The notes under the pieces: generated by a model
Database searches by the model: none
The model's input: only the letters and a program-made list of their open reading frames with translations
What the model was told of the DNA's origin: nothing
Assembly (NCBI GenBank): GCA_963759115.1
Contig: CAVWXT010000012.1
Span: 1-8,869, forward strand
DNA length: 8,869 nt
Reading direction: 5' to 3'
DNA from: CAVWXT01 sp963759115
GTDB lineage: Bacteria > Planctomycetota > Planctomycetia > Pirellulales > Thermoguttaceae
Translations under genes and position numbers: made by a program
Part shown: piece by piece, positions 1 through 7,066 of the stretch
How positions within the stretch are numbered: position 1 is the first letter of the stretch
How the letters are laid out: each line of letters begins with the position of its first letter

Positions 1-361
1 CATGGCCATCGCCCGGGCCTCGCGGGCGAACCGCTCGGCAAGTCGCCGCTGTTCGATCTTCGGCGCAAGGATTTCAGCGCGACCAGGCAATCGAGCCGTT
101 TTTGCCGGGCCTTGTAGACCACGCCCATGCCGCCCCGGCCCACCAACTCCAGGATTTCCAGGTCGGAAAATGGGCGCAACTCGGCCGGCGTGGGGCGGCA
201 CGAAGGACTCCGCTGGGGAACCACCGCCCGTTGTCGGCGCACCCGGTCTGCGAACCGCCGTCGGTCTGCAAAGCCGCCTGAGCAGGCAGTTCGGGCAAAG
301 CCCTCGGGGCGTCCACCGGCACTTCGGCTCCACATTGGGGACATGGATGGGTTTCCGCCAC
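1..361 (-). pseudogene. Serine/threonine protein kinase, N-terminal part, frameshifted, cut by window edge
   Basis: This is the beginning of a planctomycete-type Hanks kinase, which would phosphorylate Ser/Thr of cellular targets. The only start for the opening frame is a GTG at 361, because a TGA lies just upstream. The protein opens with a zinc ribbon: CPQCG near residue 7 and, in a second frame, CPNCLL. A Gly/Pro/Ser-rich linker follows, then kinase subdomain I (GRGGMGVVYKARQ, about 105-145) and the ATP-binding lysine in LVALK (about 72-85). The frame must change several times: around 290-310, 260-280, 235-245, 190-195 and 70-80. The last fits one missing A in a run of A's, so that LVALK continues as ILAPKIEQ and then RFAREARAMA at the edge. 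The gene lies 112 bases after the ECF sigma gene on the same strand, the usual sigma-kinase pairing of planctomycetes. Whether it is truly broken or mis-sequenced is open. Confidence 0.8.
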
Positions 362-439
362 GGCACATTCCCCCGCTCAGGACGGGACTTTCGGCGAGTC
401 CATCGATGAGTCCAGGATCCGCTTCTAGGGATACCTGAC

Positions 440-460
440 CGAAAAGATCGAAAAGGTTAC
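440..460 (-). promoter_or_regulatory. Possible ECF-type -35 motif upstream of the kinase gene
   Basis: Between the sigma stop and the kinase start, the minus strand reads GTAACC (460-455), followed by two near-identical CGAAAAG units when read on the plus strand (440-446 and 449-455). GTAAC-like -35 elements are used by several ECF sigma families, so autoregulation of the kinase by its neighbouring sigma factor is possible. No convincing -10 element was identified, so this is a weak call. Confidence 0.2.
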
Positions 461-473
461 ACGCTGGTTGACG

Positions 474-1231
474 TTATTTTCCCGACCCCAGGGCGGCCAG
501 CAATTCCCGCAATTCGTCCTCCAGGGCCTCAGGGCCGGCTACCGTTTGGCAATATTTTCCTTTAGCAGTTCGCGGTATCGCCGCCGCATCCGATGGACGG
601 CCACTTTCACGGCCCCCTCGGTCATGGCCAGTGCTTCGGCGACCTCCCGATACGGCATTTCCCCCGGCCGGATGGCAAGGAACTGTTTCAAACGATCGAA
701 CAGGGGCAGCTTGCCGGCGGCCCAGGAACTCCTGGCGGAGCCGATGGAAGACGGGATCGAGCAAGGCCAGTGCCCAGCGTTTTTCGTACAATCGTTCCGG
801 GGTCAGATGATCTTCCGGCTCGATCCGGCGATAGCGATCCTCGCCGCAGTCGAAATCGAGCGAAATCGCGCATGGGCGACCGCCCCGCTTCCGGGCCCCG
901 CGGCGTCTCCGCTCGTTGGCCAGGAAGTGTTTGATCGCTCCCAGCAGGAACGAACGAAACTTGCCGCGCCGGGGATCCGCGACCGCCAGGTAGTTCTTGG
1001 CCAAGAGGCGGGCGAAGAACTCCGGGTCAGGTCCTGGGCGTCCTCGGCGGAGTAGCCGGCCCGGCGGAGCAAGGCATAGAGCGGGAACCAGTAGTTCTCG
1101 CACAGCACGGCCAGCGCTTGGCCGGCTTCCGGTGAGCGGCCGACGCCGGCGCTTAGCACGATGCTCCAGTGGGTCGTCGCAAATCGGTCCCCGTGGGCCG
1201 GCGACCGGTCCGGTTTATTGTAACCGTTCAC
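474..1231 (-). pseudogene. ECF RNA polymerase sigma factor, frameshifted, 5' end altered by IS66
   Basis: Extracytoplasmic-function sigma factor that would direct RNA polymerase to a regulon. Region 2 is clear: RFATTHWSIVLSAG, then ENYWFPLYALLRRAGYSAED, then, after a frame change, EFFARLLAKNYLAVADP and KFRSFLLGAIKHFLANE. Region 4 reads, in another frame, LPLFDRLKQFLA, MPYREVAEALAMTEGAVKVA (the helix-turn-helix), HRMRRRYRELLKENIA. The tail ALEDELRELLAALGSGK ends in TAA at 474-476. Frame changes are needed near 1022-1027 (one missing base), 720-726 (one extra base in a G/C run) and 545-547 (one missing A on the coding strand). The longest N-terminal extension begins at a GTG at 1231 lying inside the IS66 left repeat, so the original 5' end has been replaced or lies lower down; no Shine-Dalgarno precedes this GTG. 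The neighbouring downstream kinase is its expected partner. The family call is firm; functionality is doubtful. Confidence 0.82.
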
Positions 1232-1234
1232 GGG
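1220..1234 (+). repeat. IS66 left terminal inverted repeat
   Basis: GTAACCGTTCACGGG, the exact reverse complement of 2689-2703; similarity stops after base 15. Read outward on the minus strand it contains GTG-AAC-GGT-TAC, in frame with the first frame of the sigma factor. Confidence 0.93.
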
Positions 1235-1285
1235 TTTTAGAAGCGGTATAGGTGAATTTGGCGGTTATCCTTATGCTTGAGTGGC

Positions 1286-2695
1286 ATGGGGACGGTCAAG
1301 TGCGAGAACTGCGAACGTCTGGCGGTGCGAGTGGCGTCCTTGGAGGAGCAACTCGCGGTGGCATTGGCACGCATCGTACAGTTGGAGGCGGAAATCGCTC
1401 GACTGAAAAAGAATTCCTCCACCTCCTCCAAACCGCCCTCCAGCGATATTGTGAAACCGCCCAAGCCCGCGATGCCTGATCGGAGACGAAAGCGCTCGAT
1501 CGGTGGTCAGCCGGGACACGCCCAGCATACGCGAATGCCCTTCGGTCCGGAGGCGGTGGACCAGATCGTCGAGTATGAGCTGAAGGCCACGGATGCCAAG
1601 GGCCTGCGGCCGCTGAATCGGTGGCGCACCGTGCAGCAGGTGGAATGGGTGGAAAAGCCGTTTGTGGTCACGGAATATCGAGCCCGGCAGTACAGGGAGC
1701 GACGGACGGGCGAGATCATCACCACCCCGCTGCCGCCGGAAGTCGAGGCGGCGGGGCTGGTCGGGCCGCGGCTCTCGGCAGCCATTGCCTTTCAGAAGGC
1801 CGCCTGCCACATGTCCTATTCGACCATCCAAAACTTCTGGCGGGACTTGACGGGACTGCACCTCTGCCGGGGACAACTGGTGAAGGTCGTCAACAAAGTT
1901 TCCCAGGCGATTGCGCCATCCTATGAAGAACTGCGCCATGCCTTGAGCAAGCAAGACCGGCTGGGCATCGACGAATCGGGCCACAAGGACGCGGGCCGGC
2001 GACACTGGACCTGGTGTTTTCGGGCCCCGCGTTTCACGGTCTTTCACATCGACCCTTCGCGCGGCAGCGAGGTGCTGCGGGCCGTGCTGGGAGAGACGTT
2101 CGGCGGCGTGATCGGTTGCGACTATTTCTCGGCTTACCACAAGTACATGGCCGACAGCGGGGCGACCGTCCAGTTTTGCATGGCCCACCTGATCCGCGAC
2201 GTGCGATTCCTGACGGAACAGACCAGTGCCAGCCTGGCCCGTTGGGGCGAGAATCTGTTGGGCTGGCTGCGAAAGCTCTTCCACACGCTGCATCGGCGCG
2301 ACCAGGGGACGCCCGCGGGCTTTGCCCGTCGGATGGAGGCGATTCGTCGTGGCTTCTTGAAACAGGTGCGCCACCCGCCTGCGTGGAGCGAAGCACGGAC
2401 GCTGGCCACGCGTTTCCGAGGCCACGCCGCGGAACATTACTTCACCTTCCTGACTCAACCGGGCGTTGAGCCGACCAACAACCTTACGGAACAAGCGATT
2501 CGTCATGTGGTCATCGACCGCCGCGTGACGCAGGGGACGCGAGGAACACCCGGAATACGGTGGTGCGAGCGCGCCTGGACGATCCTGGCGACGTGCGTCC
2601 AGCAAGGCCGCTCGGTCTTCGAGTTCCTGCATCAGTCGCTCCTGGCGTACTTCACCGATCAACACGCACCTTCCCTATTGGCTCAACCCCCGTGA
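1286..2695 (+). CDS. tnpC: IS66-family transposase (DDE type)
   Basis: Intact 469-residue transposase that would catalyse cut and strand transfer of the element. The N-terminus has a heptad-like coiled coil (about residues 10-42), then the IS66 signature KKNSSTSSKPPSSD (41-54) and a basic RRRKRSIGGQPGH stretch (67-78), probably for DNA contact. Candidate catalytic acids of the RNase H-like core are D229 (LGIDESGHK), D279 (GVIGCDYFSAY) and E402 (EPTNNLTEQAIR). The ATG at 1286 is chosen over a TTG at 1277; no strong ribosome binding site is visible, as is common in IS elements. The stop TGA lies inside the right terminal repeat and overlaps a GTG (2692-2694) that opens the downstream hydrolase fragment. 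A 464-residue open frame on the opposite strand is a shadow of this gene. Confidence 0.95.
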   Translation: MGTVKCENCERLAVRVASLEEQLAVALARIVQLEAEIARLKKNSSTSSKPPSSDIVKPPKPAMPDRRRKRSIGGQPGHAQHTRMPFGPEAVDQIVEYELKATDAKGLRPLNRWRTVQQVEWVEKPFVVTEYRARQYRERRTGEIITTPLPPEVEAAGLVGPRLSAAIAFQKAACHMSYSTIQNFWRDLTGLHLCRGQLVKVVNKVSQAIAPSYEELRHALSKQDRLGIDESGHKDAGRRHWTWCFRAPRFTVFHIDPSRGSEVLRAVLGETFGGVIGCDYFSAYHKYMADSGATVQFCMAHLIRDVRFLTEQTSASLARWGENLLGWLRKLFHTLHRRDQGTPAGFARRMEAIRRGFLKQVRHPPAWSEARTLATRFRGHAAEHYFTFLTQPGVEPTNNLTEQAIRHVVIDRRVTQGTRGTPGIRWCERAWTILATCVQQGRSVFEFLHQSLLAYFTDQHAPSLLAQPP

Positions 2696-2703
2696 ACGGT
2701 TAC
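2689..2703 (+). repeat. IS66 right terminal inverted repeat
   Basis: CCCGTGAACGGTTAC, perfectly complementary to 1220-1234. It holds the transposase stop codon TGA (2693-2695) and an overlapping GTG (2692) that reads outward in frame with the ADP-ribosylglycohydrolase fragment. Confidence 0.93.
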
Positions 2704-3039
2704 GTTGGTGACGACGAAGTAATCGAGACGGTCGGCGACGGTATCCGGGCTTCAGAAGCCGTCGCGACGGCCCTGTGGGCTTTCCTGCGGTACGGGAAGA
2801 AGCCCGAGGAGTGCGTAGTCCGCGCCGTCAGCTTCGGCGGCGACACGGACACGATCGGCGCCATGGCCGGTGCCCTCGTGGGCTCGCTCTACGGCCGTTC
2901 CTGGATTCCGGCCCGCTGGTATGACAACATCGAGAACGGCGAGCACGGACGGGACGAGATCGTGGCGCTGGCTCGGCAACTGGCTGGTCTCCGGTTGCCC
3001 ACGACGCTGCCAGACAGAGAAAACCCGCTCGGGCGATAG
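2692..3039 (+). pseudogene. ADP-ribosylglycohydrolase (DraG/ARH family), C-terminal fragment
   Basis: The fragment encodes the last roughly 110 residues of an ADP-ribosylglycohydrolase, the family that removes ADP-ribose from proteins or related conjugates using two metal ions. The diagnostic C-terminal metal-binding motif is present (AVSFGGDTDTIGAMAGALVG), with the preceding SEAVATALWAFLR helix and the following YGRSWIPARWYDNIE. The N-terminal two-thirds of the usual protein, including the first metal-binding acidic cluster, is missing; homology begins exactly at the IS66 right end. A GTG inside the IS repeat (2692) overlaps the transposase stop as GTGA, giving a 115-residue frame that could be translated by reinitiation. 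Without the N-terminal metal ligands it is not expected to be active. No indels are seen within the fragment. Confidence 0.85.
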
Positions 3040-3074
3040 ACACGGTGGGGCACCTTGGTAAAATGGATGGCCGT

Positions 3075-3101
3075 GTGAGCCTGGATCGGTTCCAGGCTCG
3101 C
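3075..3101 (+). terminator. Hairpin between hydrolase fragment and ACP gene, possible terminator
   Basis: GAGCCTGG (3077-3084) pairs perfectly with CCAGGCTC (3092-3099) across a 7-base loop, and the stem extends by a T-G and a G-C pair. It lies about 36 bases after the hydrolase stop and 80 bases before the ACP start. There is no T-run after it, so it is not a classic intrinsic terminator and could instead act in the 5' leader of the ACP transcript. Confidence 0.35.
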
Positions 3102-3180
3102 TGTAACTGGGAAATGTCGGCTGGCAGTCTGTCAATCCGGTGGTCGGCGCGTCGTTCGCTCCAACAGAAGGGTGTCATGT

Positions 3181-3534
3181 ATGACCGTTGGCTCTAAGAC
3201 ACAGGAAGACCGATTTGGCATCATCGCAGAGGCGGTATTCGCCCAGGTGCGGCGCGGGATTCCGCCAAACGTCGATTGCGATATTGCGCTTGACAGTCGC
3301 CTGGATGAAATTGGTCTCGATTCGCTCGCCAGAATGGACGTGCTGAACCGCTTGGAAGAAGCGTTTGGCCTGCGGTTTTCCGAAGACGCGCTGTACGACA
3401 TGGCGACCTGCCGCGATATGATCGAGTATATCGAGGCGAACGCGAACGTGTGGGAATTCGCATTGGAAGCCCGCTGCACCGCCTCCCGTACTGTCGCCGC
3501 CGGCAGTGTCGAGGTCCGAAACAATCCCTGCTGA
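3181..3534 (+). CDS. Acyl carrier protein (117 aa)
   Basis: Carrier protein that would hold an acyl chain on a 4'-phosphopantetheine arm. The attachment motif is IGLDSLARMDVLNRLEE, with Ser48 the modified residue, preceded by the usual DSRLDE and followed by the helix III region AFGLRFSEDALYDMATCRDM. The core ACP fold spans about residues 10-90; the last 25 or so residues are extra and include the stretch overlapping the next gene. ATG 3181 is preferred because AAGGG at 3169-3173 lies about 8 bases upstream; an in-frame GTG at 3172 would add three residues. The 29-base overlap with the downstream oxoamine synthase suggests translational coupling, making this the dedicated carrier for that enzyme. 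It is not the housekeeping fatty-acid ACP, whose gene is usually next to fab genes. Confidence 0.9.
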   Translation: MTVGSKTQEDRFGIIAEAVFAQVRRGIPPNVDCDIALDSRLDEIGLDSLARMDVLNRLEEAFGLRFSEDALYDMATCRDMIEYIEANANVWEFALEARCTASRTVAAGSVEVRNNPC

Positions 3535-4741
3535 GCATTACGACGTAACGCGGTTCCCCGAGTGCGTCGCGATTGGAGAACGATTGGCGGGCATGGCGGC
3601 GGCCGGGTTGGAGAACCCGTTCTTTCGTGTGAAAGATCGCGTCGGCAAGGCCACGGTGACCATCGCCGGCCGCGAGGTGGTGAGTTATACGAGCTTCGAT
3701 TACCTGGGAATGGCCCACGATCCTCAGGTCATCGCGGCCGCCAAGCAGGCGACCGATCGGCTGGGAACGAGTGCCTCGGCGAGTCGGCTGGTGGGGGGCA
3801 ACCATGCGATTCTCCAGCAATTGGACGAAGAGATCGCCCGCTTCCTCGGGACACAAGCAGCCATGGTTTTCCCGAGCGGATACGGCACGAACGCCTCGGT
3901 CCTGGGGCATCTGTTCGGCGAGGAAGATCTGATCCTGTACGATGAATTGGCCCACAACAGCATTGTGCAAGGCACGCTCTTGTCGAAAGCGCAACGGCGG
4001 CCGTTCCCGCACAACGATTTCGAGTTCCTCGACAAGCTGCTGCGGGACCTGCGCGGCGATCATCGTCGCGTCGTCGTGGCCATTGAAGGGGTCTACAGCA
4101 TGGATGGCGACTACCCGAACTTGCCGCGGTTCGTCGAGGTCAAGCGACGGCACGGGGCGCTGCTCTATGTCGACGAGGCGCACTCCCTCGGCGTCATGGG
4201 CGCCACGGGGCGGGGCATTTGCGAACATTACGGCGTCGATCCGGCCGACGGCGACCTTTGGATGGGCACGATCAGCAAGGCCCTGGGAAGCTCCGGGGGA
4301 TACCTCGCCGGCCGCGAGATACTCATCCAGTACCTGAAATACACCACGCCCGCTTTCGTCTTCGCTACCGCGCTGTCTCCCGCCAATGCCGCGGCCGCCT
4401 TGGCAGCCATCCGGCTGCTTCAGGCAGAACCGGAGCGCGTGGCACGGCTGCGAGATCGCGCGCGATTGTTTCTGTCGTTGGCCAATGATAGCGGGCTGAA
4501 CACGGGCAACAGCGGCGACACGCCGGTGATTCCGATCATTCTGGGCGATTCCCTGCGATGCGTTCACGTTGCCTCCGCGCTGCTCCGTCAGGGCATCGAT
4601 GTACAGCCGATCCTCTATCCGGCTGTGCCGGAAAGCCTATCACGGCTCCGATTCTTTATCACGGCCGAGCATTCCGAGGAACAAATCTGCCACACGGTGC
4701 AGTTGCTGGCCGATTGCCTTGCCGCACCGCGGCAAGGGTGA
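3506..4741 (+). CDS. Alpha-oxoamine synthase (BioF/KBL/SPT-like PLP enzyme)
   Basis: An intact 411-residue fold-type I PLP enzyme of the alpha-oxoamine synthase family. These enzymes condense an amino acid with an acyl thioester, with loss of CO2, to give an amino ketone. Visible landmarks are SYTSFDYLGM (60-69), GTSASASRLVGG (87-98), SGYGTNASVLGHLFG (124-138), the PLP-stacking His150 in DELAHNSI, the pyridine-binding Asp223 and His226 in YVDEAHSLGVMG, and the Schiff-base Lys258 in TISKALGSSGGYLAG. GTSASASRLV differs from the GTGGSRL form typical of BioF, and together with RRPFPHND recalls polyketide- or carrier-protein-linked members. The GTG start at 3506 overlaps the ACP gene by 29 bases. 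The amino acid and acyl substrates cannot be told from sequence; biotin synthesis, sphingoid-base formation or a secondary metabolite are all possible. The ACP neighbour argues for an acyl-ACP rather than acyl-CoA donor. Confidence 0.9.
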   Translation: MSRSETIPAEHYDVTRFPECVAIGERLAGMAAAGLENPFFRVKDRVGKATVTIAGREVVSYTSFDYLGMAHDPQVIAAAKQATDRLGTSASASRLVGGNHAILQQLDEEIARFLGTQAAMVFPSGYGTNASVLGHLFGEEDLILYDELAHNSIVQGTLLSKAQRRPFPHNDFEFLDKLLRDLRGDHRRVVVAIEGVYSMDGDYPNLPRFVEVKRRHGALLYVDEAHSLGVMGATGRGICEHYGVDPADGDLWMGTISKALGSSGGYLAGREILIQYLKYTTPAFVFATALSPANAAAALAAIRLLQAEPERVARLRDRARLFLSLANDSGLNTGNSGDTPVIPIILGDSLRCVHVASALLRQGIDVQPILYPAVPESLSRLRFFITAEHSEEQICHTVQLLADCLAAPRQG

Positions 4742-5140
4742 CCGCTGCGATGGGCTGGCTCGATATCAGGTCCCAGGCGAACTGAGGTGACCCCGACTAA
4801 CTATTCCAAAGTCAGCCAACCATCCCGCCAAGAACCCGTCAAGAATCTCCAGGCGTCGTCTGAGAGGCTTTCGGGCGTCCGGCCACCAAAACTGCCTCCC
4901 TGCCAGACGGGCCGTCAGCGGATCTCACAGACGCCCAGGGAGGGGATTGCCCAGTTCACCAAGATGCTGGGTGTGGCGGCATCGTCGGGTAGATGAGGTT
5001 TGTGCGGGCCGATGGGCATGTCCCAGGCGGTAGGCATCACCTAAACGACCGCGCCACTTCTCGACTCTACAACCACAACGGGTGGAAACTGCGATGCTCG
5101 CGTCCACCCAGCCGAGGTATAAAAAGTCGCTGGACCAGCA
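4742..5140. other. Unassigned region between oxoamine synthase and cas3 remnant
   Basis: No gene could be identified here. The plus strand has a 69-codon open frame (4787-4996, GTG start, no ribosome binding site) without recognisable content. The minus strand has a 41-codon frame (5040 to 4915) beginning VMPTAWDMPIGPHKPH that looks somewhat protein-like but matches nothing I know. The minus-strand cas3 frame also continues through part of this stretch, without resembling Cas3. No T-rich terminator follows the synthase stop. The two genes flanking this region converge. Confidence 0.5.
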
Positions 5141-7066
5141 CACCGAGGCACTGTCGTCGGGAATCATGCGGAACGCCTGGGCGACCGCGGGAAAGTCCAG
5201 TCTAGTTCGGGCCGACTGGATTTTGTGGGCATCCAGTTCGACAGCCTGGTAGAGCTTTTGGAAGTAGCGTCGGTAGGTCTCGGGATCGTCCAGGTCACAG
5301 CCGCGCGCAGCAGGCGTCAGCCAGGTCATAACCGGCGCGGTAAGCCCCGCGAGGGACCCCGCCCTCGGTCGGATTGAAGACAATTACCTGGCCAGCCTCC
5401 AGTCTGCCTTCCCGGTTACAGCGGCCCGCGGCCTGGACAATCCGGTCCAACGGCCCGACAGCCCGCAGCACGACCGGGAAATCCAGGTCCACACCCGCCT
5501 CGACAACCTGCGTGGAGACCAGCAGACAGGGATCACCCTCTTTCAACCGTCGGCGGACTTCTTCCAGAGTTGCTCGCCGATGGGCTCCACACATCAGTGT
5601 TGATAGATGTAGGGCTGCCTGGTTGCCCAGTGCGTCGAGTAGCGCCATGGCGTCCCCTTTGGTATTGACAATGGCCAGGGCTTGCCGCTCGGACCGCAGC
5701 CGTTCGGCTACCTCAAGCCATGTCCACCGTTGGCTCGCCGCAGGCACCTCGTAGTGGACCCGCTGCATCTTTTGGAAATACCGCTCGGGGGTCGGGATGA
5801 TTTCCTGTACGTTCGGCAGGCCGTGCAGGTAGGGCGATTCGTCCAAGGCCGGCTGCGTCGCCGTGGAGAGCACCACGGTGGTGCCATAGTGGGCGACCAG
5901 TTGCCGAAGCACATCGAGAATCGGCTCCAATAGGTCCGGCGGCAAGGTTTGGACTTCATCGAGAACGATCACGCTGCGTGCCAGATTGTGGAGCTTCCGG
6001 CAGCGACCGGGGCGATTGGCAAATAAGCTCTCGAAGAGTTGGACGGTCGTTGTGACCACAACGGGCGCATCCCAGTTCTGGCTCGCCAGCCGTGGCCAGG
6101 CCTGCTGGGCCGTCACTGGACTGTTCTCCTGATCGTCCACAACCACCGCGCTGTGGTGTTCCAGTACCAAGCCGTCCTCCTCGCCAAAGATGCCGCGATA
6201 AACGTCAGCCGTCTGCTCGATGATGCTCGTGTAAGGGATGGCGACAATCACTTGGTCCAGGTAATGATGGATCGCGTGCGGCACGAAAATCCCAGGGCCG
6301 ACCGGGTCTTGCCTCCGCCGGTCGGCACGGTGAGACGGAAGAACCCCTGCGGCTGCGGTGCCGCCTCATGGCGATGCTGGTAAACTTGGCGCCGTAGATC
6401 GTTGAGCTCGCCCGAGGACTGCCGTACCAATTCTGTCTGATTCTGCTCCATTCGCCGCCACAGTTCACCCAAGGAAGTTTTCCTGCTCCGCCGGGCCGTC
6501 TGCTCAGGATAAAAGTGCGACTCCGTGTCCAAGAAATCCGCATCCACGAGTGCGCGAGAGCATGCGAATGAACAGCTCGACCGTCCGCTGGCACTCGGCC
6601 GTCTGGCTTCCCTCACCGGCACTCAAGAACGCCGGGTGGCAGCCCGGCAGCGAAGAGCCAGGTCGGAGGGGAGACAACGCTCGGCTACGATCGCCAGGGC
6701 CTCCTGCACAGCCGGCGATCCCTGCTTCTCTCGCAGTCGTACCTTCAAGTTCTCGCGGCTGTCTAGGCCGGCATGGTGTCCGCCGATGATGAATCCTAAC
6801 AGCTCTAGCGCCGTGGCTGCGTGGACCAGACCTGCGCTCGAATGATCGGGTCCCCGTCGTGCCTCGGGCGACTTCAGATAGCTAGCGAAGTCGGGGTGGA
6901 ACTTGCCCAGATCGTGCCACCACCCCGCCCAATAGCCCAGTTCGCCAGCCCGAACTTCTCGGCCGCGCATTCTCGTCAAGGAGGCTACGGCGGCCAAATG
7001 ATCGGCCAAGGTGTGCTTAACGCCGCACCGATTTGCGGAGTGTGCCCAGTAGCCTTCCATGCTCAT
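5141..7066 (-). pseudogene. cas3: CRISPR-associated nuclease-helicase Cas3, frameshifted, C-terminus lost or altered
   Basis: Cas3 is the effector of type I CRISPR-Cas: Cascade recruits it to nick and degrade target DNA. The N-terminal HD nuclease is clear, with WAHSAN, LADHL, the WHDLGKFHPDF signature, GPDHSSAG and GGHHAGLD. The SF2 helicase follows: Walker A LTVPTGGGKTRS (near 6305-6335), QLFESLFANRPGRCRKLHN, the DEVQ box in VIVLDEVQTLPP (near 5950), motif III STATQPAL, motif V STQVVEAGVDLDFP and motif VI IVQAAGRCNREG (near 5410-5440). The late segment CDLDDPETYRRYFQKLYQAV then LDFPAVAQAFRMIPDD resembles type I-C-like Cas3. Frame changes are needed near 6640-6655, 6551-6556, 6270-6290 and 5300-5325. 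After about 5141 the family's C-terminal domain is not recognisable in any frame. ATG 7066 and ATG 7060 are candidate starts; GAGG at 7072-7069 sits 8 bases before 7060. No other cas gene is adjacent. Confidence 0.88.

Larger units (their letters stand above)
1220..2703 (+). mobile_element. IS66-family insertion sequence, single-ORF type, complete
   Basis: A 1484-bp element bounded by perfect 15-bp inverted repeats that begin GTAA, as IS66-family ends typically do. It carries only the large DDE transposase gene. The accessory tnpA and tnpB genes found in many IS66 relatives are absent, as in the ISBst12-like subgroup. IS66 elements usually make an 8-bp target duplication, but the flanking octamers here (GGTTTATT at 1212-1219, GTTGGTGA at 2704-2711) do not match. 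The left flank is a 5'-altered sigma gene and the right flank a 5'-truncated ADP-ribosylglycohydrolase, so the insertion was probably followed by deletion or recombination. The clean ORF and perfect repeats suggest a recently active copy. Confidence 0.9.

Noticed and set aside
468..1055. 195-codon plus-strand open frame opposite the sigma factor
   Set aside because: It is a shadow; the sigma-70 region 2 and 4 motifs lie on the minus strand.
1271..2665. 464-codon open frame on the minus strand opposite the transposase
   Set aside because: It mirrors the clean IS66 transposase, has no recognisable motifs, and is explained by high GC giving few stops on the opposite strand.
2560..2691. Earlier start for the ADP-ribosylglycohydrolase frame inside the transposase gene
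   Set aside because: This part overlaps the transposase in another frame and shows no hydrolase resemblance; homology starts after the IS end.
1212..2711. Possible 8-bp target duplication around the IS66 element
   Set aside because: The flanking octamers differ (GGTTTATT and GTTGGTGA), and small shifts of register do not make them match.
3221..4567. 448-codon minus-strand open frame opposite ACP and oxoamine synthase
   Set aside because: The plus strand carries two well-recognised genes with catalytic residues here; the minus frame is Arg/Gln/Pro-rich without motifs.
5065..5095. CRISPR-repeat-like stretch ending in GGGTGGAAAC near the cas3 remnant
   Set aside because: Only one copy was seen. 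No second copy with spacer-like spacing exists in the window, so there is no array.
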